Part shown: one piece after another, positions 40,800-49,654 of the stretch
Layout of the letters: every line of letters begins with the position of its first letter
How positions within the stretch are numbered: the first letter of the stretch is position 1
DNA from: Bacillus mycoides
GTDB taxonomy: Bacteria; Bacillota; Bacilli; Bacillales; Bacillaceae_G
Length of the DNA: 64,000 bases
Direction: 5' to 3'
Assembly (NCBI RefSeq): GCF_018742245.1
Contig: NZ_CP036135.1
Span: 62,001 to 126,000 of the forward strand
Notes under the pieces: generated by a model
The model's input: only the letters and a program-made list of their open reading frames with translations
The model's database searches: none
Told to the model about the DNA's origin: nothing
Position numbers and translations under genes: made by a program

Positions 40800-41708
40800 A
40801 TGTCCAATTCATTAGTAAATTTACGTATCGATTTTGCCTTTAAGCAGTTATTTGGCACAAATGGGAATGAAGATATTTTAGTTGCCTTTTTAAATGCCAT
40901 ATTAAAAGATTCTTTAGAATCACCTATTGTTTCCCTGCAATTAGAAGATCCACACTTACATCGAGAATATGAAGAAGATAAATTATCGATTTTAGATATT
41001 TCGGCTACATTAAATACAGGAACAAAGGTAAATGTAGAAATACAATTGAATAACAATCACGATATGATCAAACGAAGCTTGTATTATTGGGGAAGGTTAT
41101 ACACCTCTCAATTGCAAAAAGGAATGCCTTATAGCTCACTTCATAAAACGATTACCATTAACTTGTTAAACTTTGTGATGTTTCCAGAATATGAAGCGTT
41201 TCATACAACAGGAATCCTTTGGAATCAGCAACAACAAAAGTTATTAAGTGACGATATAGAAGTTCATATTGTAGAGATTCCAAAGTTACTACAGCAATGG
41301 CGCGAAGAGAAAGTCAATCCGTGGGAAGATTCGTTTGTTCGTTGGTTATTATTATTACCAGCGAATGAAGATGAACATCTCACACAAACATTGGAGGACA
41401 TTGCCATGAACCAAGATCCGATTTTACAAAAAGCAATGAATAAGTGGGAACGTATGAGTCAAGATTCTTCTTTCCGTCAAGCATATGAAGCAAGAGAAAA
41501 GGCCTTAATGGATGAGGCTGCAAAGTTTGCTCATGCTCGTAATGAAGGGAAAAAAGAAGGAATTCAAGAAGGAATTCAAGAAGGGGTTCAGCAAGGGAAA
41601 ATACAGATGATTAAAGGTATGCATGAACTTGGTGTACCACTTGGAACGATTGCTAAAGCCAGTAAATTAGGCATAGATGAGGTTGAACGTATTTTAGAGC
41701 AAAAATAA
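40800..41708 (+). CDS. Rpn/PD-(D/E)XK family transposase-like nuclease
   Basis: Protein of 302 aa. N-terminal nuclease fold with LRIDFAFKQLFGTNGNEDIL, then LSILDISATLNTGTKVNVEIQ, the D...E-x-Q active-site motif of the PD-(D/E)XK superfamily. The helical middle contains YYWGRLYTSQLQKGMPYSSL. The C-terminus has a repeat-rich EGKKEGIQEGIQEGVQQGKI stretch. Rpn proteins are DNA endonucleases promoting RecA-independent exchange and have been linked to phage defence. The in-frame GIQE-type repeats are often length-variable. The gene is intact, with its own terminator at 41716-41749 and a Tn3-type end upstream. Confidence 0.9.
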   Translation: MSNSLVNLRIDFAFKQLFGTNGNEDILVAFLNAILKDSLESPIVSLQLEDPHLHREYEEDKLSILDISATLNTGTKVNVEIQLNNNHDMIKRSLYYWGRLYTSQLQKGMPYSSLHKTITINLLNFVMFPEYEAFHTTGILWNQQQQKLLSDDIEVHIVEIPKLLQQWREEKVNPWEDSFVRWLLLLPANEDEHLTQTLEDIAMNQDPILQKAMNKWERMSQDSSFRQAYEAREKALMDEAAKFAHARNEGKKEGIQEGIQEGVQQGKIQMIKGMHELGVPLGTIAKASKLGIDEVERILEQK

Positions 41709-41715
41709 TCAACAT

Positions 41716-41749
41716 CAAAAAAAGAACCTATTAATTGGGTTCTTTTTTT
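41716..41749 (+). terminator. Terminator of the Rpn-like gene
   Basis: AAAAAAAGAACC / GGTTCTTTTTTT hairpin around 41718-41748, 10 bases past the stop. Confidence 0.88.
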
Positions 41750-41838
41750 GAGCTATTTGTCAACTAAGGGTAGCATCAAATAATTTTTTATAAGTAGTAA
41801 TATAAACTTATATTATGACACTTAACTTTATTTTCTTA

Positions 41839-41998
41839 TTATTGATGAGATCGCTCATTTAAAATTGCATTATATAAAAACTGTGCATACTGTTCCCGTG
41901 TAACTTTCATATCCGGAGCAAATTCCCCTTCACCAATACCTGCTGCAATATGGTTTGATTGTACGGCACTAATTGCATCTTTTGCCCATCCTCTCGAA
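41839..41998 (-). pseudogene. S-layer-homology (SLH) domain C-terminal fragment
   Basis: Minus strand: RGWAKDAISAVQSNHIAAGI, GEGEFAPDMKVTREQYAQFL, YNAILNERSHQ, stop at 41839-41841. This is the last SLH repeat of a surface protein that attaches to secondary cell-wall polymer. The rest of the gene is missing upstream of 41998. A neighbouring deletion has left only 50 codons. Confidence 0.8.
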
Positions 41999-42069
41999 AA
42001 GGGGGAATAAGGGGTTCAGCCGAGATATATACGTTATTTTAACCAAGAAAATTAAAATATGAATTTAAA

Positions 42070-42118
42070 AGGGCCCTTACGTTGAGTATATGTATTCAAC
42101 GTAAGGGCGAAGTATTTT
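42070..42118. terminator. Terminator hairpin
   Basis: GCCCTTACGTTGA / TCAACGTAAGGGC (13 bp, 10-base loop) at about 42072-42107, followed by GAAGTATTTTT. It probably ended the deleted SLH gene region or a neighbour; no intact gene uses it now. Confidence 0.7.
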
Positions 42119-42260
42119 TGGTTTGAAATAAAGCTTGATTAAAAACAACTTAGGGATCTGTGTAGCCGATTTCCTTAACGTACAGAAAATTGGCTTGTTG
42201 GTTCGTTACTCGTTAAAAATGTTTGTAAAGCTTCTAGAGGTTATATCAACTTGCATTTTA

Positions 42261-43467
42261 TTTGCCAGAATACCATTTAGCTAACCACTCATTCCATTTA
42301 TCTTTTTGAATAGTAATGGCAAATATAGTGTTTTTATCAGGCTTGTCAGTAAGACATACAGTTGTATCATTAACAGATAAATATTGTCCGTGGTTATTTT
42401 TTAAAGAGAAGCTTTCAAATCGACAATTAACAAGTGTCCATACTTGTCCATACTTGTCCATAAGCGCGAAATCCTGTAACGCCCACCTCACCATTTGCAG
42501 ATGTAAGATAGGTTGTATTTGCTTCTATGTACACCTTATTAGATCCTTTTTCAATTGGAATAATTATAAATATACTCCTATCTTCTGGGATCCAATTAGA
42601 TGAAGCAGAAATATTCGTACTATCCTCCCATGTCCGCATGACGTTATCCCTGTTTCTAATTTTCACAGAAATAGAAGAACATTATTCATTTTTATGCTGT
42701 GTAACGACGCCGAGTTTATGTCTCTTTATCTCAGCAAGCTCAGCAGAGGTATAACTAAAAATTCCAGATTCTTTTACTGGACTTGAAGTTATCGTTGCCA
42801 GTTTTCGTTTCTCTTCCGGTAGTGCACAAAAAAGTTTATCTAGGTCAAAAGAAGCACTACCTGGTTTTATATTTGGAAACTCCTGTCTAATAAATTTTAG
42901 AGCTAAAGGACCATTCATTTGACCACTATTGTCACTTTTCAAGTAATATGTTTGCCAATTCGTAAGCGCAATACCAGTATTCCCTTCATCTAATTGTTTT
43001 TGTGTAATATAATACATAGCATGTTTATTTAGATCTGAGGTATCAGGATTTAAGTCCACTATGATACCAGCTTGCTTAATCAGAAGTTGTTGACCATGTT
43101 TTATCGTTTTATATTCAACTTTCCCATCTTTATAGAAAAGTTTAATTCTCTTAGAAAAGTTTTGGTTTTTATAATAATCATACACACTAATACCAAATTC
43201 TCCTTTGTTAAAAGTAGGAGATTTGTAAGCACGGTTTTCATTGTTAGCTAGATAATCATTTTTAGCACTTTGCTCAGATAAAAAAATAACAAAAGGCTCT
43301 TTTAGAAAGGTATCATAGGTATCACTAAATGTTGTAAGAATCGTTTCTCTTGTATCAACGTCTGCTTTCGCTTTATGTTTTGTAAATGGGTTCAAGCTGA
43401 ATACGATCCCCATCGCTATTCCTACAGGGGGAATTTTTTTTATACATCTCTTTATCTTTTCCTTCAT
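42261..43467 (-). pseudogene. Exported paralog of the 44.2-kb wall-binding protein, broken
   Basis: Starts at 43467 with the signal sequence KKIPPVGIAMGIVFSLNPFT. The N-terminal domain (AYKSPTFNKGEFGISVYDYY, HGQQLLIKQAGIIVDLNPDT, YYITQKQLDEGNTGIALTNW) aligns with residues 55-250 of the intact protein encoded at 44212. A stop at 42682 and a 10-bp tandem repeat causing a frameshift (42435-42463) interrupt it. The middle domain resumes (SIFIIIPIEKGSNKVYIEAN) and the frame ends NEWLAKWYSGK at 42261. It lacks the wall-binding repeats. As read it cannot make a full-length protein unless slippage restores part of the frame. Confidence 0.82.
42435..42463. repeat. 10-bp tandem repeat inside the broken paralog
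   Basis: TGTCCATACT occurs in three consecutive copies, the last partial. Ten is not a multiple of three, so gain or loss of units changes the reading frame (QVWTSMD versus QVWTLVNC). Confidence 0.85.
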
Positions 43468-43544
43468 GGATGTGCTCCTTACTTTCTAATTTATACTGTT
43501 TCCAACATATTTACATTCTTATCGGTAAGTTTATCTTAATTTAA

Positions 43545-43600
43545 ATCCCTTTCAAAAGTCTTTCATAAATGTTACAAAAACATTTCATTGCTTCTCATAC
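43545..43600 (-). promoter_or_regulatory. Upstream element of the broken paralog, shared with the intact gene
   Basis: TTTCAAAAGTCTTTCATAAA followed by TGTTACAAAA lies about 80-110 bases before the start at 43467. Its reverse complement is found upstream of 44212 at about 44099-44126. The two genes were duplicated together with their promoters, in divergent arrangement. Confidence 0.65.
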
Positions 43601-43728
43601 AAACACTTCAGTACTTTTGTAAGTAATTTCTTAAACTTAGACATACCGATAAGAATAAAAGGATTGATACATAAGTAAACCACCGATCATATAGTCTAAA
43701 AATACACTTTTGCGAAGAGCTTAACACC

Positions 43729-43962
43729 ATGAATCTCAAAAACATAAGTGTGAGATTATTACTCGTACAGTTATTTTCTCTCGTACTGGAACTATTTATA
43801 TCTTCCTCCAGGATGCTATTCTTACCTAGGTTTGTTGATGATAGTTTCGGTTTACTTGGAATTTCCGGTACTACACCTTTATTATTATTTATTGGTGTAA
43901 TTATGACATATCTGAAGAAAAGGCCTTTGTATAACAAGAACGAGACAAACTATTCCTTTTAG
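43729..43962 (+). CDS. Small membrane protein between the divergent paralogs
   Basis: Protein of 77 aa with two hydrophobic helices. LFISSSRMLFLPRFVDDSFG and LLGISGTTPLLLFIGVIMTY match TSRMRSLPWFIEDGWGYLGL and following residues of the 119-aa protein at 53012-53371. The family is unnamed to me. RBS weak (GAAGAGC). It sits between two exported toxin-like paralogs, so an immunity or sensor role is conceivable, but the other relative accompanies an XRE regulator. Confidence 0.6.
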   Translation: MNLKNISVRLLLVQLFSLVLELFISSSRMLFLPRFVDDSFGLLGISGTTPLLLFIGVIMTYLKKRPLYNKNETNYSF

Positions 43963-44094
43963 TTAGTATCGATTAAAATAAAAATTTTGTTTTGGTGATA
44001 CTTAAAAATCTTCGGTTAGTGAGTATGGGCCAAGCTAAAAAAATATAGAATACCGTAAAAAATTCGGAATTTTATACGATATTAATGTAAGACT

Positions 44095-44126
44095 TTTGTA
44101 ACATTTATGAAAGACTTTTGAAAGGT
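44095..44126 (+). promoter_or_regulatory. Upstream element of the wall-binding protein gene
   Basis: GTAACATTTATGAAAGACTT then TTGAAAGG, the mirror copy of 43547-43575. Located about 90-115 bases before the start codon. Conservation across a diverged gene pair suggests a regulator binding site or promoter core. Confidence 0.6.
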
Positions 44127-44211
44127 ATTTATACTAAGATAAACTTCGGAACGTTAAATGCAGTTTAACAAATAGAAAAAAATAGGGTAGCACAAAGTGA
44201 GGAGCACAATT

Positions 44212-46455
44212 ATGAATGGAAAAGCAAAAAAAAGTATGCGAAAAGTCCTTCCTGTAGGGATTGGAAAGAAGGTAATCCCTGCAACAGCAGCATTAGGAAT
44301 TCTTTTTTCTATGGCACCGATTGCAGAAAACAAAGCTAGCGCAGGGATAGGTACGGTAATAGATATAAGTATTACTGTATTAGGTGCTGTAGCAAACACT
44401 TATGAAGCACTTGGAATAAGCCCAGGGGATCGAGACCCTGGCACTCACATTGATGTATATGCAGAAAACGAAACTTACCAGGCTCCTAGTTTTACATCTG
44501 GGGAATTTAATATTTCCATGTATCATACACAAGGTGATTCGAATTTTCTTAAACCAGTTAAAGTACGCTATCCAAATGGAAGAATCGAAATTCATCAACT
44601 AAGATCTGGGCAGCAGCTTAAAATTACTGAAGCAGGTGCAATTATAGATTTAAACCCTAATGGAGCAAATGTCTCAGAACACGATCTTCTTTACATTACA
44701 CAAGCACAATTAGACGAAGGAAAGACCGGAGTTGTGATAAATCAAGGCCAACATGCATTTGTAGAAAAAGCATCTGGTAAAAACCCGAGATTTCTTGGTC
44801 CACTTTATAAAAAATATGCAGAAAGCTGGACTCTAGATTGGGATGTGGTTGCTAGAAATTCGGATTACCTATATGGTCAGATAGAAAATAAATTATCAGA
44901 TAAGCAAAAACAATTGATAACATTGACTTCAAAGCCAGTATCTAAAGATGTTCTTGACAGTTATGTTAATAATGAGCCTAAAGCTCGTGCAGATTTTTAT
45001 GATCGATTATCTGATGTATTGGCGGAGCGTGTTAACGTCCTAGAGACATCTATTGCACTACCATTTACTACACTAAATGATGGTAAATCTTATCAAATTA
45101 TCCCTTATAAAAAAGGAACGAATAAAGTAATCGTAAAAACAGGTTCAAAATACCTTTCAGGAAAAGAAGGAAACGGACTTCAATATTCCGATTCGCTTGG
45201 CGATGATGAAGTGTTTGAACTTGTTCAGACCGGCAATTCAAATAAAAATGAATTTCAGTTCCATTTGAAAAATAAGAATGGAGTAAGTTTGGCTGGTAAT
45301 CAAAACATTCATGGATTCGCTACTGATTGGAGTTTCAAATCTGAAATTCGATTCCCTGATAAAAGCAACAATGAAATTAACAATTGGTTAATAGAGTGGT
45401 ATCCGGGTAAAGAAAATGAGAGACAGAAGTATGACAAAATAGAGATGATAAAGCACGAAAAGGACCCTACTAAATATAGTGCAAAAGATTCCTCTGGAAA
45501 CGTGATAAAGAACAGCTGGGTAAATCGAGATGATCAGTATTTCTTTGCAGATGCTGATGGAGCCCTTTTGACAGGCTGGCAAGAAATTAAAGGGAAGACT
45601 TATTATTTTACACCGCCTTATGGCAACATGGTTTCGGGAGGTAATTCTGATTCATGGATCGACAATAAGCCCTACCATTTTAATGATGACGGTGTTTTGC
45701 AACGCTCAGCATGGAGGGATAATCTTTACTATTCTGATGCCTCTGGAGCGTTTGTTAAAGAAGGCTTGAAAGATATAGATGGTAAAATTTATTACTTCCA
45801 AAACTTCGAGCCAAATAAAAAGGAAATACGTATAGAAGATCAAGATGTCATCCTTCACTTTTCCGACAAAGGTGTGCTTGAGAGAGTTTCTAATCTAAAT
45901 GGAGAATCTATAAACAGCGATATTAATGTTCTGTTTGACAACAAAATATTAGCATTTAATAAAGACGGTTCGATTTTGAAAACAGGGATCAACAAAAAGG
46001 GGAAATCCCAGGCATATTATAGTTTAGAAGATGGAGTTTTCTATACCGGTTGGAAAATGATAGGCGATAAAAGATACTATTTCATAAATGGCTACAATGA
46101 TGCGTTCAATAGGTATGAAGACATTGATGGAAAAAGATATTATTTCCATGAAGACGGCTCAGTTAACAAAGCAGGGTTCGAAAAAATAGATGGTAAGTTA
46201 TACCACTTTGACAATAACGGCGTAGCACAAACGGGCTGGCAAACTATCGATAATAAATATTATTACTTCGATGAGAATGGGGCAGCTAAAACAGGATGGT
46301 TCCAAGTTGGTGGTGGATATAGACCTTTTCCTCTTGCATACGGATACCTTTGGTATTGTGCTAGAGAAGATGGTTCACTTTATGCAGACGCTTGGTTTAA
46401 AATCGACGGTAAAGATTATCACTTTGACAAGTGGGGACATAAAATGCCCTACTAA
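44212..46455 (+). CDS. Exported protein with cell-wall-binding (choline-binding-type) repeats
   Basis: Protein of 747 aa from the ATG at 44212 (GTGAGGAGCACAATT upstream; the GTG at 44197 is part of the RBS). Signal peptide to about residue 45 (VIPATAALGILFSMAPIAEN-KASA). Domain 1 (about 55-270) and domain 2 (about 285-400: KSYQIIPYKKGTNKVIVKTG, FELVQTGNSNKNEFQFHLKN, possibly a beta-trefoil) are unknown to me. The C-terminal half (about 430-747) is a row of CW_1-type repeats such as TGWQTIDNKYYYFDENGAAK and AGFEKIDGKLYHFDNNGVAQ, as in choline-binding proteins and clostridial glucosylating toxins. No catalytic motif is recognised. It is likely a surface-attached adhesin or toxin. A broken paralog is divergent at 42-43 kb. 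Confidence 0.85.
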   Translation: MNGKAKKSMRKVLPVGIGKKVIPATAALGILFSMAPIAENKASAGIGTVIDISITVLGAVANTYEALGISPGDRDPGTHIDVYAENETYQAPSFTSGEFNISMYHTQGDSNFLKPVKVRYPNGRIEIHQLRSGQQLKITEAGAIIDLNPNGANVSEHDLLYITQAQLDEGKTGVVINQGQHAFVEKASGKNPRFLGPLYKKYAESWTLDWDVVARNSDYLYGQIENKLSDKQKQLITLTSKPVSKDVLDSYVNNEPKARADFYDRLSDVLAERVNVLETSIALPFTTLNDGKSYQIIPYKKGTNKVIVKTGSKYLSGKEGNGLQYSDSLGDDEVFELVQTGNSNKNEFQFHLKNKNGVSLAGNQNIHGFATDWSFKSEIRFPDKSNNEINNWLIEWYPGKENERQKYDKIEMIKHEKDPTKYSAKDSSGNVIKNSWVNRDDQYFFADADGALLTGWQEIKGKTYYFTPPYGNMVSGGNSDSWIDNKPYHFNDDGVLQRSAWRDNLYYSDASGAFVKEGLKDIDGKIYYFQNFEPNKKEIRIEDQDVILHFSDKGVLERVSNLNGESINSDINVLFDNKILAFNKDGSILKTGINKKGKSQAYYSLEDGVFYTGWKMIGDKRYYFINGYNDAFNRYEDIDGKRYYFHEDGSVNKAGFEKIDGKLYHFDNNGVAQTGWQTIDNKYYYFDENGAAKTGWFQVGGGYRPFPLAYGYLWYCAREDGSLYADAWFKIDGKDYHFDKWGHKMPY

Positions 46456-46472
46456 AATAATAACATGATGAT

Positions 46473-46517
46473 AACAAGGGAATACTTGTATGCTGATATG
46501 TACTGCATTCCCTTGTT
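46473..46517 (+). terminator. Terminator of the wall-binding protein gene
   Basis: AACAAGGGAATAC / GCATTCCCTTGTT with an 18-base loop, 18 bases past the stop. Confidence 0.75.
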
Positions 46518-46668
46518 GTATGTATGCTATATTTAGCTCGACACGACAAAAAAATATTGTACGTTAAGGGCGAATCTTACATACAAAAAAGACGATTCAA
46601 GTATAAATGAATAATAAGATTATAAGAAACGAAAATAAATTTTCAGAGATTATAGGAGCGTGTTAATA

Positions 46669-46980
46669 ATGATCGTAACAACAACTAATACTATTCAGGG
46701 TAAAGAAATTATTGAGTATGTAGACATCGTAAACGGTGAAGCAATTATGGGTGCAAATATCGTACGCGATATCTTCGCTTCTGTTCGTGACGTTGTGGGT
46801 GGCCGTTCTGGTGCATATGAAAGTAAATTAAAAGAAGCTCGTGACATTGCGATGGACGAAATGAAACAACTTGCGACGCAAAAAGGAGCAAATGCAATTG
46901 TTGGTATCGATGTAGACTACGAAGTGGTTCGCGACGGAATGTTAATGGTTGCGGTAAGCGGTACAGCTGTACGTGTGTAA
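46669..46980 (+). CDS. YbjQ-family protein, copy 3
   Basis: Protein of 103 aa, [20 protein letters not shown] to SGTAVRV; start at 46669 with ATAGGAG upstream. Family and role as for copy 2, from which it differs by three conservative residues. It is preceded and followed by duplicated flanks; the terminator lies at 47010-47063. Why a genome segment keeps three copies is unclear; dosage or simple IS-driven duplication are both possible. Confidence 0.93.
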   Translation: MIVTTTNTIQGKEIIEYVDIVNGEAIMGANIVRDIFASVRDVVGGRSGAYESKLKEARDIAMDEMKQLATQKGANAIVGIDVDYEVVRDGMLMVAVSGTAVRV

Positions 46981-47009
46981 ATAGATAGAAAAGTAGCACC
47001 TCATTGGTG

Positions 47010-47063
47010 AACTGCACCTTCAATTGTTAGACATAACTAACAATTAGAGGTGCAGTTTTTTTA
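47010..47063 (+). terminator. Terminator of ybjQ copy 3
   Basis: AACTGCACCTTCAATTGTTA / TAACAATTAGAGGTGCAGTT with two mismatches, followed by seven T. Confidence 0.9.
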
Positions 47064-47126
47064 TGGCCAAATATTCTTTGAAAACAAAATTAGATGCATA
47101 GATAGCACTCGTTATTAATGATTTTC

Positions 47127-47570
47127 CTAATAACCATTTCGTTTTAGTGTACGATAAATGGTGGTTCTATCAACATTTAAAAAATCAGCAATTTCCTGTT
47201 TCGTTTTTTCTTGATCAAGTAACTCGAGTATCAAATCAGTTTTAGACTTATTGATTTTAGGAGTTCTCCCCAGTTTCCCGCCATTTTCTACATATTTAAT
47301 ACGTCCAGCCTGTGTTCGCTCCAGTATATAGTTTCGTTCAATATCAGCAAATAAAGATAAGATTGTAACCATTACTTTAGTAGTCATGTCATCTTTCTTA
47401 CGAGTATCAATGTTATCATTAATAGCGATGACCCCAACATCGTTTTTGATAAGTTTTTCATGAGTACGGATCATATCAGAAAGATTTCTTCCTAAACGAT
47501 CTAATTTATAGACAATAAGTGTGGCCCCTATTTTTTGATAATAATTGCTTAACATAGATTTAACGCACAA
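47127..47570 (-). pseudogene. Serine recombinase (resolvase), N-terminally truncated
   Basis: 147 codons: GATLIVYKLDRLGRNLSDMI, TILSLFADIERNYILERTQA and the C-terminal HTH TKQEIADFLNVDRTTIYRTL. This is the resolvase/invertase family typical of Tn3-type transposons. The N-terminal segment with the catalytic Ser (Y-x-R-V-S) is missing; the first residues (MCVKSMLSNYYQK) do not fit the family. It is therefore inactive. It abuts the two-component genes and may mark the edge of a lost Tn3-family transposon. Confidence 0.85.
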
Positions 47571-47604
47571 CTATTTATAATAATGAAAATGAGGTGATTA
47601 AGGT

Positions 47605-48288
47605 ATGAGAATTCTTGTTGTTGAAGATGAGTTGGATTTACAGGAAGCTATCGCTGAGGGACTTAGAATAGAAGGGTATGCGGTTGATACCTGTAGTAAT
47701 GGTAAAGATGCTTATGAACTGGCGTACGTTGAAAATTATGACTTAATAATACTTGACTTAAATCTTCCGAAAATGGACGGATTAAAGGTTTTAGAAAAGT
47801 TAAGAGAAGAAAATAAAGAATTAAAAGTATTAATCCTTAGTGCAAGAAGTAGCGTAAATGACAAAGTTAAAGGTTTAGATATTGGTGCGAATGATTATTT
47901 AACTAAACCATTTGCCTTTGCGGAATTGGAAGCAAGAATAAGAAATTTATTAAGGCGAAAATTTGTGCAGGAAAATAGCCTTTTATCTTGCGGTAATATA
48001 AATATTGATTTATCAAAACGCACAGCATTTGTGGATGAAAAAGAACTGATTCTCACAAAAAAAGAATTCGCATTGCTTGAATACTTTCTGCTTAATCAAG
48101 AACGAGTTGTTAGTCAAGAAGAATTGATTGAACACATTTGGGATGGAAATGCCGATGGCTTTAGTGGTGCTATTCGAGTTCATATAGCTACATTACGAAA
48201 AAAAATGAAAGCTCTTTTAGATTATGATCCGATACGTACAAAGATTGGTGAGGGTTATTTTATTACTAAAAATGATGGTGACGCTTGA
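47605..48288 (+). CDS. OmpR-family response regulator
   Basis: Protein of 227 aa. Receiver: VEDE, phospho-acceptor Asp in YDLIILDLNLPKMDG, LSARSSVNDK, Lys in DYLTKPFAFAE. The winged helix (about 128-222) has LTKKEFALLEYFLLNQERVV, SQEELIEHIWDG and IRVHIATLRKKMKALL. It forms a strict operon with the kinase that begins in its stop codon (TGATG). GAGGTG RBS nine bases before ATG 47605. The pair resembles systems sensing cell-envelope-active peptides or metals. Confidence 0.94.
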   Translation: MRILVVEDELDLQEAIAEGLRIEGYAVDTCSNGKDAYELAYVENYDLIILDLNLPKMDGLKVLEKLREENKELKVLILSARSSVNDKVKGLDIGANDYLTKPFAFAELEARIRNLLRRKFVQENSLLSCGNINIDLSKRTAFVDEKELILTKKEFALLEYFLLNQERVVSQEELIEHIWDGNADGFSGAIRVHIATLRKKMKALLDYDPIRTKIGEGYFITKNDGDA

Positions 48289-49436
48289 TGTTTAAAAAAA
48301 TTCCAATTCGGCTGCGACTTACTGCAGTGATGATAATTTTATTAATGATTTGTTGTATAGGGCTTACATTAATTTTAAATTTTTATGCTGGTATAATGGC
48401 AACAAGAATTGATGCAGCCTCTCTATTACCTGCACTAGAAGTTGGTGAAGATAGCAATGTTATTGACAATCACCAAACGCCACCAAATGTCATGATGCCT
48501 ATACCAAATGAAGATGCACAAAAAGCAAGAACGGATTTTCAGTTTGAAAGTGTTTTTTATATGCTTTTAGTCATTTTCGGTGGTGGCGTATTGACATACT
48601 ATGCATCAGGCAAAGTGTTAAAACCACTGGATACACTAAATAGTCAAATTAAGAATAGGACTGTGCATAATCTATCAGAAACGATGAACATTCCACTAAC
48701 CAATGATGAAATAGCTGAGCTAACGCAGTCTTTTAATGAAATGACGGATAAGCTAAACGATGCTTTTATGATGCAAAGTCGCTTTTCTGCAAATGCGGCC
48801 CATGAACTCCGAACGCCACTTGCGGTTTTAAAAACAAAGATTGATGTATTTAAAAAGAAAAACGCACATTCTACAGAAGAATATGATGCACTCATTAACG
48901 TTTTTGAAAAGCAAACACAACGATTATCTGAGCTTGTATTTACCCTTTTGGATATGACAAATATGAATGATGGATTTGAGGATGGAACCATCTGCTTGAA
49001 GGATGTTTTTGAAGATATTGTTTCCGAACTTTCTCATATTGCTGATGAACAAGAGGTTAAACTATATTTGGATTGCGCTGATAGTGTTGTTTACGGAAAT
49101 ATAGATTTACTTTATCGAGCGTTTTATAACCTTGTTGAAAATGGTATTAAATACAATATCGACGGTGGTAAGGTAATGATTAAAGTTAAATCGGATAAAA
49201 AGCAGGTAATGGTTGAAATTAAAGACACGGGAATTGGTATCCCCGATGAGGAAAAAAAGAATATATTTGAGCCGTTTTACCGAGTGGATAAATCACGCTC
49301 TCGTGAATGGGGTGGCTCAGGCTTAGGACTTTCCATTGTGCAAAATATCATAACCAAGCACAATGGAAACATCGTAGTTACGGATAATGAGAACGGCGGT
49401 ACTTGTTTCGAAATTACACTTGGTAAAATAAAATAA
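48288..49436 (+). CDS. Sensor histidine kinase of the OmpR pair
   Basis: Protein of 382 aa. Membrane helix 1 at about 11-33, extracytoplasmic loop of about 55 residues (DAASLLPALEVGEDSNVIDN...), helix 2 at about 88-105, HAMP-like linker (GKVLKPLDTLNSQIKNRTVH), phospho-acceptor His in SANAAHELRTPLAVLKTKID, HATPase with YNLVENGIKYN, DTGIGIPDEEKKNIFEPFYR and WGGSGLGLSIV. The ATG overlaps the regulator's stop by one base. All catalytic boxes are intact. The short sensor loop argues for intramembrane or small-ligand sensing. Confidence 0.94.
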   Translation: MFKKIPIRLRLTAVMIILLMICCIGLTLILNFYAGIMATRIDAASLLPALEVGEDSNVIDNHQTPPNVMMPIPNEDAQKARTDFQFESVFYMLLVIFGGGVLTYYASGKVLKPLDTLNSQIKNRTVHNLSETMNIPLTNDEIAELTQSFNEMTDKLNDAFMMQSRFSANAAHELRTPLAVLKTKIDVFKKKNAHSTEEYDALINVFEKQTQRLSELVFTLLDMTNMNDGFEDGTICLKDVFEDIVSELSHIADEQEVKLYLDCADSVVYGNIDLLYRAFYNLVENGIKYNIDGGKVMIKVKSDKKQVMVEIKDTGIGIPDEEKKNIFEPFYRVDKSRSREWGGSGLGLSIVQNIITKHNGNIVVTDNENGGTCFEITLGKIK

Positions 49437-49447
49437 GAAAATGAAAA

Positions 49448-49488
49448 AGGCTTTGAATGGTTGTTGAACCTTTTTATTTAAAGCCTTA
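49448..49488 (+). terminator. Terminator after the two-component operon
   Basis: AAGGCTTTGAA...TTTAAAGCCTT with an inner GGTTGTTGAACC stem, followed by ATTTTG. Confidence 0.75.
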
Positions 49489-49654
49489 TTTTGTGAATTT
49501 TTAAGAAGTGTTTCTCTTAACAAGGATTTAACATGGATTTTTATATACTGGTAACATCAAATAGAAAGGATGCAGGCAAGCAGGCTCAATTGTAATATTA
49601 TAGAATCTATCTATCGTATGGTAGAGGTTAAAAACATTCTAGGAGGAATTTAAT

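Larger units (their letters stand above)
46594..47100 (+). repeat. Duplicated ybjQ segment, copy 2 of 2
   Basis: Inverse duplicate of 27921-28420: ATAAGATTATAAGAAAC leader, gene, terminator and the tail ATATTCTTTGAAAACAAAAT. Identity by eye is above 90% across about 500 bp. Confidence 0.75.

Noticed and set aside
42435..42463. Short tandem repeat considered as a CRISPR remnant
   Set aside because: The units are directly adjacent without spacers and only 10 bp long; no cas gene is present. No CRISPR array was seen anywhere in the window.
47127..47570. Resolvase gene considered as an active DNA invertase
   Set aside because: The N-terminal catalytic serine region is absent, so it cannot cut DNA.
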